Source: Nanoarchaeota archaeon SCGC AAA011-G17 (GTDB lineage: Archaea > Nanobdellota > Nanobdellia > SCGC-AAA011-G17). Taken from it: 64,000 bases of DNA. Where the stretch lies: contig AQRL01000035.1 of the NCBI GenBank assembly GCA_000402515.1, positions 1-64,000 of the forward strand, written 5' to 3'. The notes beneath the pieces are model-generated. The model had not been told where the DNA came from and made no database searches. It saw nothing but the letters and a program-made list of their open reading frames with translations. Shown piece by piece: positions 1 through 7,889 of the stretch. The translations under genes and the position numbers were made by a program. Position 1 is the first letter of the stretch; the number at the start of each line of letters is the position of its first letter.

Positions 1-95
1 TAAAAAAGAAATTGATATTAAAGGAAGATATTAAAAAGATACAGAATATACCTTTTGCTATACTTGTGATATTCACATGAAAAAAAAATTTTGCC
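1..95. repeat. Inverted copy of 2433-2527 at window edge
   Basis: Bases 1-95 are an exact reverse complement of 2433-2527 (base p pairs with 2528-p). The match breaks at 96/2432. The source copy spans the nmd3 start and the DUF424 gene end, so here it is a fragment of unrelated genes fused to top6B. The repeat may continue left of the window. It could be a chimeric read or assembly fold-back, or a genuine inversion junction; the first seems likelier because it lies at the window edge and destroys a conserved gene. Confidence 0.9.
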
Positions 96-778
96 TCTAC
101 TGGGAGCTTATTTGTTACCCTTGGAAATTCTATTTTTTCTTTTTCCGGAGTTGTGTAAATAAATGTTGCATGCGGATTTACAATTGCTGTTTGTTTTATA
201 TATTCATCAACTGATTGTTTTCCTTTCTGATATTTTGCTTCTAACTCAAGTTCTATTCTTGTTCCGTTTGATTTTTCCCAATCTAATATCTCATCTTTCT
301 CAATCTCCGGCTCGTTTGTTTTTGTATTTATTTTTAATTCAAAATGGTGTGCTGGTTTTTTTGCCCCTATTTTTGAAATTATCTTTGTGGATTTTCCTGT
401 TGTCAGCTGGGAATAAAGAACTGAAGCAGATATTCCAATTCCCTGCTGCCCCCTACTCTGCCTTAACCTGTGAAATTTACTTCCGTATAATAATTTAGCA
501 AAAATATTGGGTATTTGCTCCTTTACAATGCCAGGACCATTATCCTCCACAATAATTTTATATCTACTTTCTGATAGTTCAGAGATTTGTACTATTATTT
601 CTGGCAGGACATTCATCTCTGCACAAGCATCCAAAGAATTATCTACTGCCTCCTTAACAGTCATTAGTAAAGCACGGGCTGGATTATCAAACCCAAGAAG
701 GTGCCTATTCCTAGTAAAAAACTCTGAAATACTAATTACTTTTTGATGTTTAGCTAATTCTTCTGCAATTGTTGCCAT
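2..778 (-). CDS. top6B: DNA topoisomerase VI subunit B, truncated
   Basis: GHKL-family ATPase subunit of the archaeal type IIB topoisomerase, which with Top6A relaxes and decatenates DNA. Seen: start ATG at 778, the N box [11 protein letters not shown], the ATP-lid motif EDNGPGI and the glycine box RGQQGIG, all near the N-terminus as the family requires. Only about 228 residues are authentic; the family is usually over 500. Codons below position 96 come from the inverted copy of the nmd3/DUF424 junction, and the break falls after KLPVEAK, where homologues normally continue with a KEIKPHP-like stretch. The transducer and C-terminal domains are therefore missing here. An intact copy probably exists beyond a false join, but that is inference. 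Confidence 0.9.
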   Translation of the reverse strand, partial: MATIAEELAKHQKVISISEFFTRNRHLLGFDNPARALLMTVKEAVDNSLDACAEMNVLPEIIVQISELSESRYKIIVEDNGPGIVKEQIPNIFAKLLYGSKFHRLRQSRGQQGIGISASVLYSQLTTGKSTKIISKIGAKKPAHHFELKINTKTNEPEIEKDEILDWEKSNGTRIELELEAKYQKGKQSVDEYIKQTAIVNPHATFIYTTPEKEKIEFPRVTNKLPVEAKFFFHVNITSIAKGIFCIFLISSFNINFFF

Positions 779-811
779 ATTTCTTATGAAAAAAAGAGAG
801 ATTATATAAAT

Positions 812-1339
812 TTATTCTAATTGCTCTTTTATCAGTTGTTTCATTTTTTGTTCAGCCCATTTAAAAACAGGGCCATGCGGTGCACCTGAAAGTATGTCTT
901 GAACTGTTTTCTTTGCTATTGCTATATTTTCTACTTCACCAATTATTGAGACTGTTTTTCCGTAAATACACATGCAGCAATCTGTTACATGCTCTATAAA
1001 CTTTCTTACTTTTCCTTCCCTGCCTATAATCCTTGCTTTTATTCTAGCTAAATGATTTTTTGTTTTTGCATAATCATTTATATCAATAATCTCTAAACAT
1101 TTACTTTCCTTTGTCAAAGAAATAGCAATCTCCGGATTAAACCCGCGCCCAATTGCTTTGATAACATCCTGAGCATTATAAGCATCTATATTCTCTTTTG
1201 ATTCTATCACTACATCGCCCTCTTCTGAATCTATTTTTAATTTTGTATTTGTTTTCTTTTCTACTAACTTCTTTGTTTCCCCCTTTGTCCCAATTAAAAC
1301 AGCTATTCTTTCTCTTGGAATTTTAACTTCATAAGACAT
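812..1339 (-). CDS. KH-domain rRNA-processing protein (Dim2/Pno1-like)
   Basis: A 175-residue protein with two KH RNA-binding modules. The first starts at the N-terminus with a GxxG loop in IGTKGE (about residues 16-21); the second carries IIGREGK (about 109-115). This matches the archaeal Dim2/Pno1/Krr1 family, which binds the 3' end of small-subunit rRNA during ribosome maturation and cooperates with aIF2. It lies 2 bp downstream of the aIF1A gene on the same strand, which fits a translation/ribosome operon. Start ATG at 1339 gives the usual N-terminus directly before the first KH strand. The exact role is family-based. Confidence 0.85.
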   Translation of the reverse strand: MSYEVKIPRERIAVLIGTKGETKKLVEKKTNTKLKIDSEEGDVVIESKENIDAYNAQDVIKAIGRGFNPEIAISLTKESKCLEIIDINDYAKTKNHLARIKARIIGREGKVRKFIEHVTDCCMCIYGKTVSIIGEVENIAIAKKTVQDILSGAPHGPVFKWAEQKMKQLIKEQLE

Positions 1340-1341
1340 TT

Positions 1342-1689
1342 TTAGAATTCTTCTTCAAATTCATCTGTACTTTTTAGATAACCTTTTTTCTTTAACCACT
1401 GGATTTGTGATGGCCTGTACTTGAAAATAATATCTCCTTTTTCATCCCCTCCAAGCTCCCATGGTTCAACTAAGACTACATCCCCCTCTCTCACCCATAG
1501 TTTTCTTTTTAATCTGCCAGGGATTCTGCAAATCCTTGTTTTCCCATCTAAACAATTAACCCTTGTTCTTGACGCCCCAAGCCTTTGGTCTAGAATTCCA
1601 ATAGTTTCTTTACCTCTTGGAAGCCTAACTCTCCTAATTTCCTGCTCTATCTGTTCCTGTTTCTTTTCTTCTTCTTTCTTTTTGCTCAT
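1342..1689 (-). CDS. eif1A: Translation initiation factor aIF1A
   Basis: A 115-residue S1-like OB-fold factor that binds the A site of the small ribosomal subunit during initiation. Seen: a charged Lys/Glu-rich N-terminal tail, then the hallmark stretches [29 protein letters not shown] and DVVLVEPWE, followed by [10 protein letters not shown]. Length and domain order match archaeal eIF-1A. It precedes the KH-domain gene by 2 bp and follows nmd3, so it sits in a ribosome-biogenesis/translation operon. No unusual residues were noticed. Confidence 0.95.
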   Translation of the reverse strand: MSKKKEEEKKQEQIEQEIRRVRLPRGKETIGILDQRLGASRTRVNCLDGKTRICRIPGRLKRKLWVREGDVVLVEPWELGGDEKGDIIFKYRPSQIQWLKKKGYLKSTDEFEEEF

Positions 1690-1713
1690 GTAAACCTTAT
1701 AGAAGTAATTGTT

Positions 1714-2451
1714 TTATAAAGGTTTTGAAAGTCTGAATAATATAGTGCTTCTATATATTGCTGTTCCGTCTTTTTTTTGGCTGTATAACTCTCTTGTTAT
1801 TTTTGTTTCTCCATCAAATTTATTTTTTAGGTCTGATAAGAGAATCATTGCAAAACTCTTGGAGGTTATATAAAAATTAACGCCCTCTTTTAATTCTTCT
1901 TCCTGGGTTATAAAAACGTCTTTTCTTTGGCTAACTACATATTTTATGTAATTTACTATTTTTTCAGAATAAGGCCTTATTTGTAAAATTGCTTCATAAT
2001 ATTTTGAATTTTGCATATTACATCTTTTGCATGAAATAAAACTTATTTTTAAGGGAATTGCATGATTTTCTCTTACCCTCTTTGAATTGATTATAGCTGT
2101 AACAGAAAGTTCTATATCAATAATAGGGGTGTTTCCAGGAGAATGATGAAATATTTTTGGCAGATTAATCTTTACTGTTGATTTTATGTCTTCTGCCTTC
2201 TGGTAGAATTTTAATTTTGATTCAAACATCTCTTTTACAATTTTTTTTACATTTTCTTCAAAATCCATATCGATTGGGTGGAGTAATTTATTCCTAAAAA
2301 AATAAGAACCACAATTGGAACAAATTCTTATTTTTGGATCTTTATATCCTTCTAATAACCTTATATTAGAACATTTTTTACATAACTCATCCATTAATGG
2401 ATTATCATCTGTTTCTTCTCTACCACATTGAGGGCAAAATTTTTTTTTCAT
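1714..2451 (-). CDS. nmd3: Nmd3-family ribosome protein
   Basis: A 245-residue archaeal Nmd3 homologue. The eukaryotic protein is the large-subunit export adaptor; the archaeal one is thought to act in late 60S/50S maturation. Seen: paired zinc-binding knuckles CPQC and CKKC near the N-terminus, then CSNCGSYFF, and a further SCKRC in the second half. The start ATG at 2451 overlaps the stop of the DUF424 gene by 4 bp (ATGA), indicating translational coupling. The first bases of this gene are the part duplicated in inverted form at 1-95. Confidence 0.85.
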   Translation of the reverse strand: MKKKFCPQCGREETDDNPLMDELCKKCSNIRLLEGYKDPKIRICSNCGSYFFRNKLLHPIDMDFEENVKKIVKEMFESKLKFYQKAEDIKSTVKINLPKIFHHSPGNTPIIDIELSVTAIINSKRVRENHAIPLKISFISCKRCNMQNSKYYEAILQIRPYSEKIVNYIKYVVSQRKDVFITQEEELKEGVNFYITSKSFAMILLSDLKNKFDGETKITRELYSQKKDGTAIYRSTILFRLSKPL

Positions 2452-2771
2452 GTGAATATCACAAGTATAGCAAAAGGTATATTCTGTATCTTTTTAATAT
2501 CTTCCTTTAATATCAATTTCTTTTTTAAGACAAATTTTATTGATTCTTCTCCAACTATATTTAATGAGCTTGCTTTTTTTAAATTTTTTTCAAACTCTTG
2601 TTCATCTAACTTATGCCCATCATAAAAACTCTTTCTTACTTCAAGGCATGTTTTTCCCTCTTCAAATATTTTTCCTATCAATTCTGAATCACAAAGAGAA
2701 ATAAATTCTGATTGTTGAGTTTGATGTATTTTTAATAATATAATCTTTCCACCTATTCTTCTTTTTCCCAC
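2448..2771 (-). CDS. DUF424 family protein
   Basis: A 107-residue protein resembling the archaeal DUF424 family, whose members are usually neighbours of nmd3. Seen: the start of the conserved core LLKIHQTQQSEFISLCD followed by ELIGKIFEEG. Function is unknown; the constant neighbourhood suggests ribosome biogenesis. It overlaps nmd3 by 4 bp and the upstream unknown gene by 19 bp. The N-terminal MGKRRIGGKI could be an extension, because the conserved fold begins around residue 10; no better internal start is visible. Confidence 0.75.
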   Translation of the reverse strand: MGKRRIGGKIILLKIHQTQQSEFISLCDSELIGKIFEEGKTCLEVRKSFYDGHKLDEQEFEKNLKKASSLNIVGEESIKFVLKKKLILKEDIKKIQNIPFAILVIFT

Positions 2772-3184
2772 GCCTTATTTAGTATATGAAGGCATGACAA
2801 AATCTTTGATTTTAATTTATTCCAGTCTTTTGCAGTCTTGTTTATTTGCTCTGCAATCTTTTCTTCTGTTTCTAGCTCACTCAAACAAAGTTCATGGTAT
2901 ATTAAACCTAAGTTCCTATATAAATCATAGATTTCTTTTTTTCCATTTTCATCTATCCCATTTAGCTCTATCATTGAATGCATTGTTTGCTGGGGGGTTA
3001 TAACCGGTTCAAAATAATTAATAATTAACCCCACCTTATTATTCAATGACCTTAAAATTGCTTTTATAAAAATACCCGAATCAGGAATTTTAATTGCAGA
3101 AATTTCAAATTCATTATCCATATATTCAAAAGATGGTAATTTGTATTTTTCTTTTATTTTCTGGTATTCTATTTTAGTTTCCAT
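2753..3184 (-). CDS. Unknown protein between aIF2-beta and DUF424
   Basis: A 143-residue protein that I do not recognise. It looks like an alpha/beta N-terminal part (strands around SAIKIPDSGIFIKAILRSL) followed by a helical, acidic C-terminal half (LCLSELETEEKIAEQINKTA) with a final amphipathic helix. No catalytic motif, signal peptide or membrane segment is seen. It is packed between aIF2-beta (1 bp gap) and DUF424 (19-bp overlap) on the same strand, so an accessory role in translation or ribosome assembly is a reasonable guess from context only. Confidence 0.7.
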   Translation of the reverse strand: METKIEYQKIKEKYKLPSFEYMDNEFEISAIKIPDSGIFIKAILRSLNNKVGLIINYFEPVITPQQTMHSMIELNGIDENGKKEIYDLYRNLGLIYHELCLSELETEEKIAEQINKTAKDWNKLKSKILSCLHILNKAWEKEE

Positions 3185-3185
3185 T

Positions 3186-3593
3186 TTAAATCTTTGACCT
3201 TATTGGATGTTTTGCACCGCAAGCCATACATTTTATTGACAAAATCTTATCTTCTTTTATTAATTTGGTATCTGGTTTTTTACAATCACGGCACAAAACA
3301 AATATTTTTACATATTCATCTACTTTCTGCTGTATTAACCTTGATGAAATTTTTCTTCCCAGAACTAATCTTGGTCCGTCAATATTCCCGGGTGTTGCTA
3401 ATTCTCTTAACAAAAATTTAAGTAAATGCTCTGGCTCTCTTCTTATTTGGCTAACAATGCTATTAAAATTTGATATTATTGTTTTATTCCCCTGGATTAT
3501 TGATTTTACTTCCTGTAATTCAAATCTTTCTTTTTTTAGAATTGATTCTGGCAGGTTTTTATATACATTATCCAAAGCAGCGTTATAATCCAT
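3186..3593 (-). CDS. eif2B: Translation initiation factor aIF2 subunit beta
   Basis: A 135-residue aIF2-beta, part of the heterotrimer that brings Met-tRNAi to the ribosome. Seen: a short N-terminal helix, the central alpha/beta domain with HLLKFLLRELATPGNIDG and RLVLGRKISSRLIQ, and a C-terminal zinc ribbon with CRDC and CMAC knuckles. Length and order are typical. It lies 2 bp after the RPA-like gene and 1 bp before the unknown gene 2753-3184, placing translation and replication genes in one run. ATG at 3593 gives the expected N-terminus. Confidence 0.95.
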   Translation of the reverse strand: MDYNAALDNVYKNLPESILKKERFELQEVKSIIQGNKTIISNFNSIVSQIRREPEHLLKFLLRELATPGNIDGPRLVLGRKISSRLIQQKVDEYVKIFVLCRDCKKPDTKLIKEDKILSIKCMACGAKHPIRSKI

Positions 3594-3595
3594 TT

Positions 3596-4210
3596 TTACT
3601 CCAATGCCCTTATTTTTCCAGGTTTATTCTCGTATATTTCGCCGTCTTTTACTAATTCATCTATTAATTCTTCTCCGTTTTCAATATTTGCTCTATTTAA
3701 GACTTCTGATATATCAACACCCTCAGAATTATCCATTTTTTTCAATATAGTAATTATCTTTTGCCTTGGGGACTCTTCTCTTTGCTCAACTTCTAAACTG
3801 TTTGGAGTTATTTCTTTAATTTCTTGTTCTAATTCTAATTTTCTTACTTTTGCCCAGATGGGGTCAACTGTTTTTATAATTTCTATTGATATAAATAATT
3901 CTTCATTATATTTTCTCGGCCTTCCAATCAATAGTACAACATCTCCTACATTAATATCATTAATTTTTTTTACTTCTTCATTAAATGATTTTCCAACTAT
4001 TGTCGCAGTTCCATCATCAATACTAATTGTTGCAAGATTATCTGTTACTTTTTTGTCTACAACTGCTGCGATTATATTAACTCTTGATATCTTTAAATCA
4101 TTTAGTTCAATATAATTAGGATCCCAGCCACCCTGGATTACATAATTCCCTTTAAACAAATCATTTATCTTCACTTTGTAAGCAATCTGTCTTTCTTTTG
4201 ATTCTGGCAT
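3596..4210 (-). CDS. RPA-like OB-fold ssDNA-binding protein
   Basis: A 204-residue protein with an OB-fold core (about residues 35-110: a SRVNIIAAVVDKK strand, SIDDGTATIVGKSF and INVGDVVLLIGRPRKYN) and a C-terminal winged-helix-like tail (ILKKMDNSEGVDISEVLNRA). This architecture matches the archaeal RPA32-like/RPA-associated family (COG3390 type). Role by family: ssDNA binding in replication and repair. It is immediately downstream of mcm (1 bp), supporting a replisome role. A fuller RPA with zinc finger and several OB folds is not seen in this window. Confidence 0.8.
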   Translation of the reverse strand: MPESKERQIAYKVKINDLFKGNYVIQGGWDPNYIELNDLKISRVNIIAAVVDKKVTDNLATISIDDGTATIVGKSFNEEVKKINDINVGDVVLLIGRPRKYNEELFISIEIIKTVDPIWAKVRKLELEQEIKEITPNSLEVEQREESPRQKIITILKKMDNSEGVDISEVLNRANIENGEELIDELVKDGEIYENKPGKIRALE

Positions 4211-4211
4211 T

Positions 4212-6227
4212 TTATATTTTTTGAATTACCCCCTGTTTTGGTTCAAATACATCTCCTGACCTTTTTAATTTTTCTATTGCTTCTTTTATATCTTCTTCTT
4301 TTATTCCACGATCTGTTGCTTCAACTATTATATCCTCCACAGGAATTTGTTTTCCTACTTTCTGCTCTAACTGGTTTATTATTTCTTTTATTGTTACTAT
4401 CTTTCCACGAACAGAGGCAGGAATTCCTGAGATTCTATCAATATCCATTTTTCCTGTTTCTGGATCAAACCCTACCTGCATTAAACAGTGTTTTAGTAGA
4501 GTTATTGCACGCTTTGTATCTTTTACTGTTACTTTATCAGATAAACGAATTTTTGCAACACCCTCAGATAATCTTACTAATGCTTCTAATTGTCTTGCTG
4601 AAATAGGTATCGGCTTGATTGATTCATCTCCCTGCTGCGGAGAGTTTCTTAGACTTACATAAAAAGATTTTATTTCCTGAATTGCTCCATCAGTAAGTTT
4701 TGGACTTACTTTTTGTTTTACATATGAAATATATTTTCTTAATTTATCCGGAGGTATTTCTGCAACAAATGAATCTGCTTTTTTTTGCAGTTCTAATACA
4801 TGAAGAGCAATTTTTGTATCTCTTTCTGTATTTGGGATATCTCTTATTGGAAAAATTAAATCAAATCTGTTTATTAATGTTGGCGGCATGTTTATCTGGG
4901 ATGCAATTGGTGCATAGGGATCAAAACGCCCAAATTTTGGATTTGCTGCAGCCAAAACAGTTGTTTCTGCTCTGAGTGTTGCCTGAATATTTGCTTTACT
5001 AATAGTTACTGTCTGCTGCTCTAATGCCTCGTGAAGTGATGAGGAATCTTCTACTGAAATTTTATCCAACTCGTCTAGGCACGCTATGCCTTTATTTGCC
5101 AAAACCAAAGCACCTGCTTCTAATGCCCATCCCCTTAAAAATTCATCCTTGACAACTGATGCTGTTAAACCGGTTGCAGAGGCACCCTTACCTGAAATGA
5201 ATCTTGCTTTTGGTGCGCATTTGGAAATAAACTGCAATAATTGTGATTTACCAGAACCAGGATCACCTACAAGCAAAATATGCATATCTCCTCTTGTTCT
5301 TGTTCCATCTGGCCTTTCTTTTTTTACACCACCAACTAACTGGAGAACAAGCGCTTCTTTAATTTCTTCATGGCCATAAATTGATGGAGCTATTGAAGCT
5401 GCAAGCTTCTCATAAATTCTTGGGTCTTTAGCAAGCTCTTTAATAAATTCTTCATCTTCTTTGCTTATGTTTATTTCTGAGAAATCCTCTTCTGCCGGCT
5501 CTATAAAATTTGTATCTATTGCCAGATCAAATCTTGTGCTTTGTCCGCCTGCTGTCAGCTGAATGGGTATTTCTTTTAAAATTCCAACAATCCTAATCTT
5601 AGATCCGGGAGTTGTATGTCTTTCCATTTTTGGATCAACAAGATCATCTTTCAAAAAAATAGATATTCTCTTGGGCTGCTCTCCCCCTTCTAAAGCTTCT
5701 GGCGCTTCTTCAACTTTTAGATGCTGTGCATCAACTAGCTCCTTGCTTATCAGCCTGAATTTTCCTTTTCTTCCACATGAACATCTTGATGGCTCTCTAA
5801 ATTTTGATTCTAACTGCAACATTGAAATTGTATTGCCACAAGAAGGACATTCAAATTTAGCTGATGTTACCTGCGGCCTAACATCTGATGCCTGCCTTAC
5901 AATTGCTTCAAAAGAGATTAGCTTGTTTATATTTTTGGATCTAATGTCTCTAATTCTAAATTCCTGTGTTGGCGGCAGATTTTTTATTCTAACCTGCATA
6001 TTAAGGTCTGGCGGGACATCAAAATTTTCTAAAGAAAGTTCTGCTGCTTTAATTATCTCTTCCGGCTCCTGTAGAATAAGCTCTGATAGCTCTGGGTCAA
6101 ATTTAGATAGTAAATTAAAATCAAATATTATTGATTTTTTATCTTTTCTTATTAATTCTTGAAGGTCTTCTTTGTAGTTAAGATCAATAAATTCTTTAAA
6201 TTTCTCAATCTGTTCAGATACCTCCAT
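4212..6227 (-). CDS. mcm: Replicative helicase MCM
   Basis: A 671-residue minichromosome maintenance helicase, the hexameric AAA+ motor of archaeal replication. Seen: an N-terminal OB/zinc domain with Cys pairs at about 127/130 and 149/151, Walker A GDPGSGKSQLL (about 321-331), Walker B ACLDELDK (about 382-389), and the arginine-finger stretch LINRFDLIF (about 451-459; SRFD in many homologues). A C-terminal winged helix follows. Length is typical and no intein is present. The order tbp - mcm - RPA-like - aIF2-beta suggests co-transcription of replication, transcription and translation genes. ATG at 6227 leads directly into the N-terminal helical domain. Confidence 0.97.
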   Translation of the reverse strand: MEVSEQIEKFKEFIDLNYKEDLQELIRKDKKSIIFDFNLLSKFDPELSELILQEPEEIIKAAELSLENFDVPPDLNMQVRIKNLPPTQEFRIRDIRSKNINKLISFEAIVRQASDVRPQVTSAKFECPSCGNTISMLQLESKFREPSRCSCGRKGKFRLISKELVDAQHLKVEEAPEALEGGEQPKRISIFLKDDLVDPKMERHTTPGSKIRIVGILKEIPIQLTAGGQSTRFDLAIDTNFIEPAEEDFSEINISKEDEEFIKELAKDPRIYEKLAASIAPSIYGHEEIKEALVLQLVGGVKKERPDGTRTRGDMHILLVGDPGSGKSQLLQFISKCAPKARFISGKGASATGLTASVVKDEFLRGWALEAGALVLANKGIACLDELDKISVEDSSSLHEALEQQTVTISKANIQATLRAETTVLAAANPKFGRFDPYAPIASQINMPPTLINRFDLIFPIRDIPNTERDTKIALHVLELQKKADSFVAEIPPDKLRKYISYVKQKVSPKLTDGAIQEIKSFYVSLRNSPQQGDESIKPIPISARQLEALVRLSEGVAKIRLSDKVTVKDTKRAITLLKHCLMQVGFDPETGKMDIDRISGIPASVRGKIVTIKEIINQLEQKVGKQIPVEDIIVEATDRGIKEEDIKEAIEKLKRSGDVFEPKQGVIQKI

Positions 6228-6254
6228 TCTACCCCCCTAGACTATTAACAGAAG

Positions 6255-6794
6255 TTACTTCCTTTTCTTTAAGGTTACAATTAACTTATCAACGGCTTCA
6301 TTCAATTTTGCTTCTGACCTTGTTCCAGTACACACTATTTTTCCGTTGCTGAATAATAAGAATGTTGCTCTTGTTCCTGGAAGTTTGTAAACTAATCCTG
6401 GGAACTGCTCCGGCTCATATTCTGTGTTTTCCAATTCCATCGCCAGTGCATTTAAATTTAAATCCATATTTATACTTCCTGATGCAACCATATTCTGAAC
6501 ATTTATTTTTGGCTCTTCTTTTATTCTTACATTAATCTTAGCAAGATTTTTTATTATACATTTTATTGACTCTTTTACTTTCTTCAATGATCTAGCCCCA
6601 GTACTTACTATCTTTCCGGAACTGAAAATTAAAGCTGATGTTTTTGGATCACGAATTCTCATAACCAACCCAGGAAACTGTTCTGGATTATATTCTGTGT
6701 TTGGAAGAGTTTCAGCCAGCTTTATTAAAGGAATATCCTGTCCTAAAGAAGCAGAGCAAACAATGTTAACAATTTTGATTTCTTTCTTAGCCAT
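6255..6794 (-). CDS. tbp: TATA-box binding protein
   Basis: A 179-residue TBP, which nucleates archaeal transcription on the TATA box. Seen: two direct ~90-residue repeats, each with an EYEPEQFPGLV-type stretch (first copy EYNPEQFPGLVMRI, second EYEPEQFPGLVYKL) and a GKIVxTG(A/T)RS stretch. Length is normal. It opens the mcm operon, 27 bp upstream of mcm. Its own promoter and a GAGGGGG ribosome binding site precede the ATG at 6794. Confidence 0.97.
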   Translation of the reverse strand: MAKKEIKIVNIVCSASLGQDIPLIKLAETLPNTEYNPEQFPGLVMRIRDPKTSALIFSSGKIVSTGARSLKKVKESIKCIIKNLAKINVRIKEEPKINVQNMVASGSINMDLNLNALAMELENTEYEPEQFPGLVYKLPGTRATFLLFSNGKIVCTGTRSEAKLNEAVDKLIVTLKKRK

Positions 6795-6802
6795 AATAAA
6801 AA

Positions 6803-6846
6803 CCCCCTCAATTTTTGTTTATAAAGGATAGAAAAATATATAAAGC
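6803..6846 (-). promoter_or_regulatory. tbp promoter and ribosome binding site
   Basis: On the minus strand a TATA-like CTTTATATAT (about 6836-6845) lies about 45 bp before the tbp ATG. A purine-rich TGAGGGGG (about 6803-6810) lies about 8 bp before it and would serve as ribosome binding site. The spacing gives a short leader. Confidence 0.5.
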
Positions 6847-6858
6847 TATTTAAAGGGG

Positions 6859-6954
6859 CTATTTTAGAAGCTTTACCCTGAATCTGTCATGACATCTACA
6901 AGTACAATATATATTTTCATTCGGAAAATGGTCACAGATTGGGCATTTTTTCAT
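6859..6954 (-). CDS. 31-residue putative zinc-binding peptide
   Basis: A very short gene encoding 31 residues starting MKKCPICDH, with a CPIC knuckle and a second CTCRCHD cluster, so a single zinc site is plausible. Its ATG overlaps the TGA of the methyltransferase gene (ATGA at 6951-6954), the usual sign of translational coupling, and this is the main reason to believe it is real. Mini zinc ribbons of this kind are common in small archaeal genomes. Function unknown; a role with the upstream methyltransferase is only a guess from context. Confidence 0.55.
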   Translation of the reverse strand: MKKCPICDHFPNENIYCTCRCHDRFRVKLLK

Positions 6955-7889
6955 TTTTTACAAAGGGCTAAAGCATAAGTTTGTTCGGTATCTGTATAAT
7001 ATGTAACCTCTGAGAAGAATTTTGATATTATTTTATTAAATTCTTCTTTTGAGTATTTATATGAAATAGCTACAATGATTATATCTCCTTTTTTAAAATT
7101 TAATGTTCTAGTCAGATGTTTTATTGTTTTATTCTTATTAACTATATACAATTCTTCAATTCTTGAATTAATAAATCTAACATCATAGGTGATATCTTCC
7201 TTGGATAATCCTAGAAGTAGGGGTATTTTAATGAGCCATTTATTTATTTGTTCATCTTTATAGTCTTTAATCCAATTTTTATTTTTTGAATTTGAAATAC
7301 CATTGCCTATAAGCAAAACATCATTTTTATTCATACTATCTTTAATTCCATTTAAAATATCCTCCCTATCAAAATTTCCTAATGTGTTGCCTAAAAGCAC
7401 CATAAAATGATTTTGAAATTTAGAATCTCTAAATAAAGGAGTTATATTGCCTAAGTTCTCAAAATCAGATATGTTCCACTTAAATTCAAGAACTTCTCCT
7501 AATTTTAATTTTCTAATTGTTTGTGCTGCTTTACTAACCATATAAGAACTAATATCTATCGGACAATATCTTAATTCTAGATGTTTGTTCATTGGTTCAA
7601 TAAGGAGGGCTGCTTTTTTACCATCTCCACATCCTAAATCAATAAGATTACATGATTTAAATGGTAATTTTTTAATAATTTTGGTAAGATTCTTTTTGAT
7701 TAAGCTTACTTCTTTGTCTATAATTGATTTTTTATAATCTTTTGTCTTTTCAAGGTCAAGAAATCCCTGTGCTTGTTCTGGAGTGATATACCATAATTTA
7801 GAATCTGCTAAGTTCCACACTCTTTTTTTACCTTCTTTGTGATATCCCCTTGTTATTAACTCTTTAAATATTAAATCATTTATTTTCAT
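6951..7889 (-). CDS. EgtD-like SAM-dependent methyltransferase
   Basis: A 312-residue class I methyltransferase. Seen: SAM motif I LIDLGCGDGKKAALL (about residues 81-95), motif II LRYCPIDISSYM, and LLGNTLGNF, the latter typical of the histidine-specific methyltransferase family (EgtD/Methyltransf_33). The N-terminal ~75 residues look like a substrate-recognition domain, including a WYITPEQAQGFLDL stretch. Substrate cannot be named: EgtD makes ergothioneine, but no partner genes are visible, and many archaeal members are uncharacterised. Its start overlaps the ileS stop by 4 bp and its stop overlaps the tiny zinc-peptide gene. Confidence 0.75.
   Translation of the reverse strand: MKINDLIFKELITRGYHKEGKKRVWNLADSKLWYITPEQAQGFLDLEKTKDYKKSIIDKEVSLIKKNLTKIIKKLPFKSCNLIDLGCGDGKKAALLIEPMNKHLELRYCPIDISSYMVSKAAQTIRKLKLGEVLEFKWNISDFENLGNITPLFRDSKFQNHFMVLLGNTLGNFDREDILNGIKDSMNKNDVLLIGNGISNSKNKNWIKDYKDEQINKWLIKIPLLLGLSKEDITYDVRFINSRIEELYIVNKNKTIKHLTRTLNFKKGDIIIVAISYKYSKEEFNKIISKFFSEVTYYTDTEQTYALALCKK

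Noticed and set aside
4238-6162. Plus-strand open frames opposite mcm
   Set aside because: Long antisense frames over mcm, similar to those over cdc48, ileS and topA, are Leu/Ser-rich shadows of the real genes with no starts or motifs.
6951-7889. EgtD for ergothioneine synthesis
   Set aside because: Family signature is present but no EgtB-like partner or other pathway gene is nearby, so the substrate is left open.
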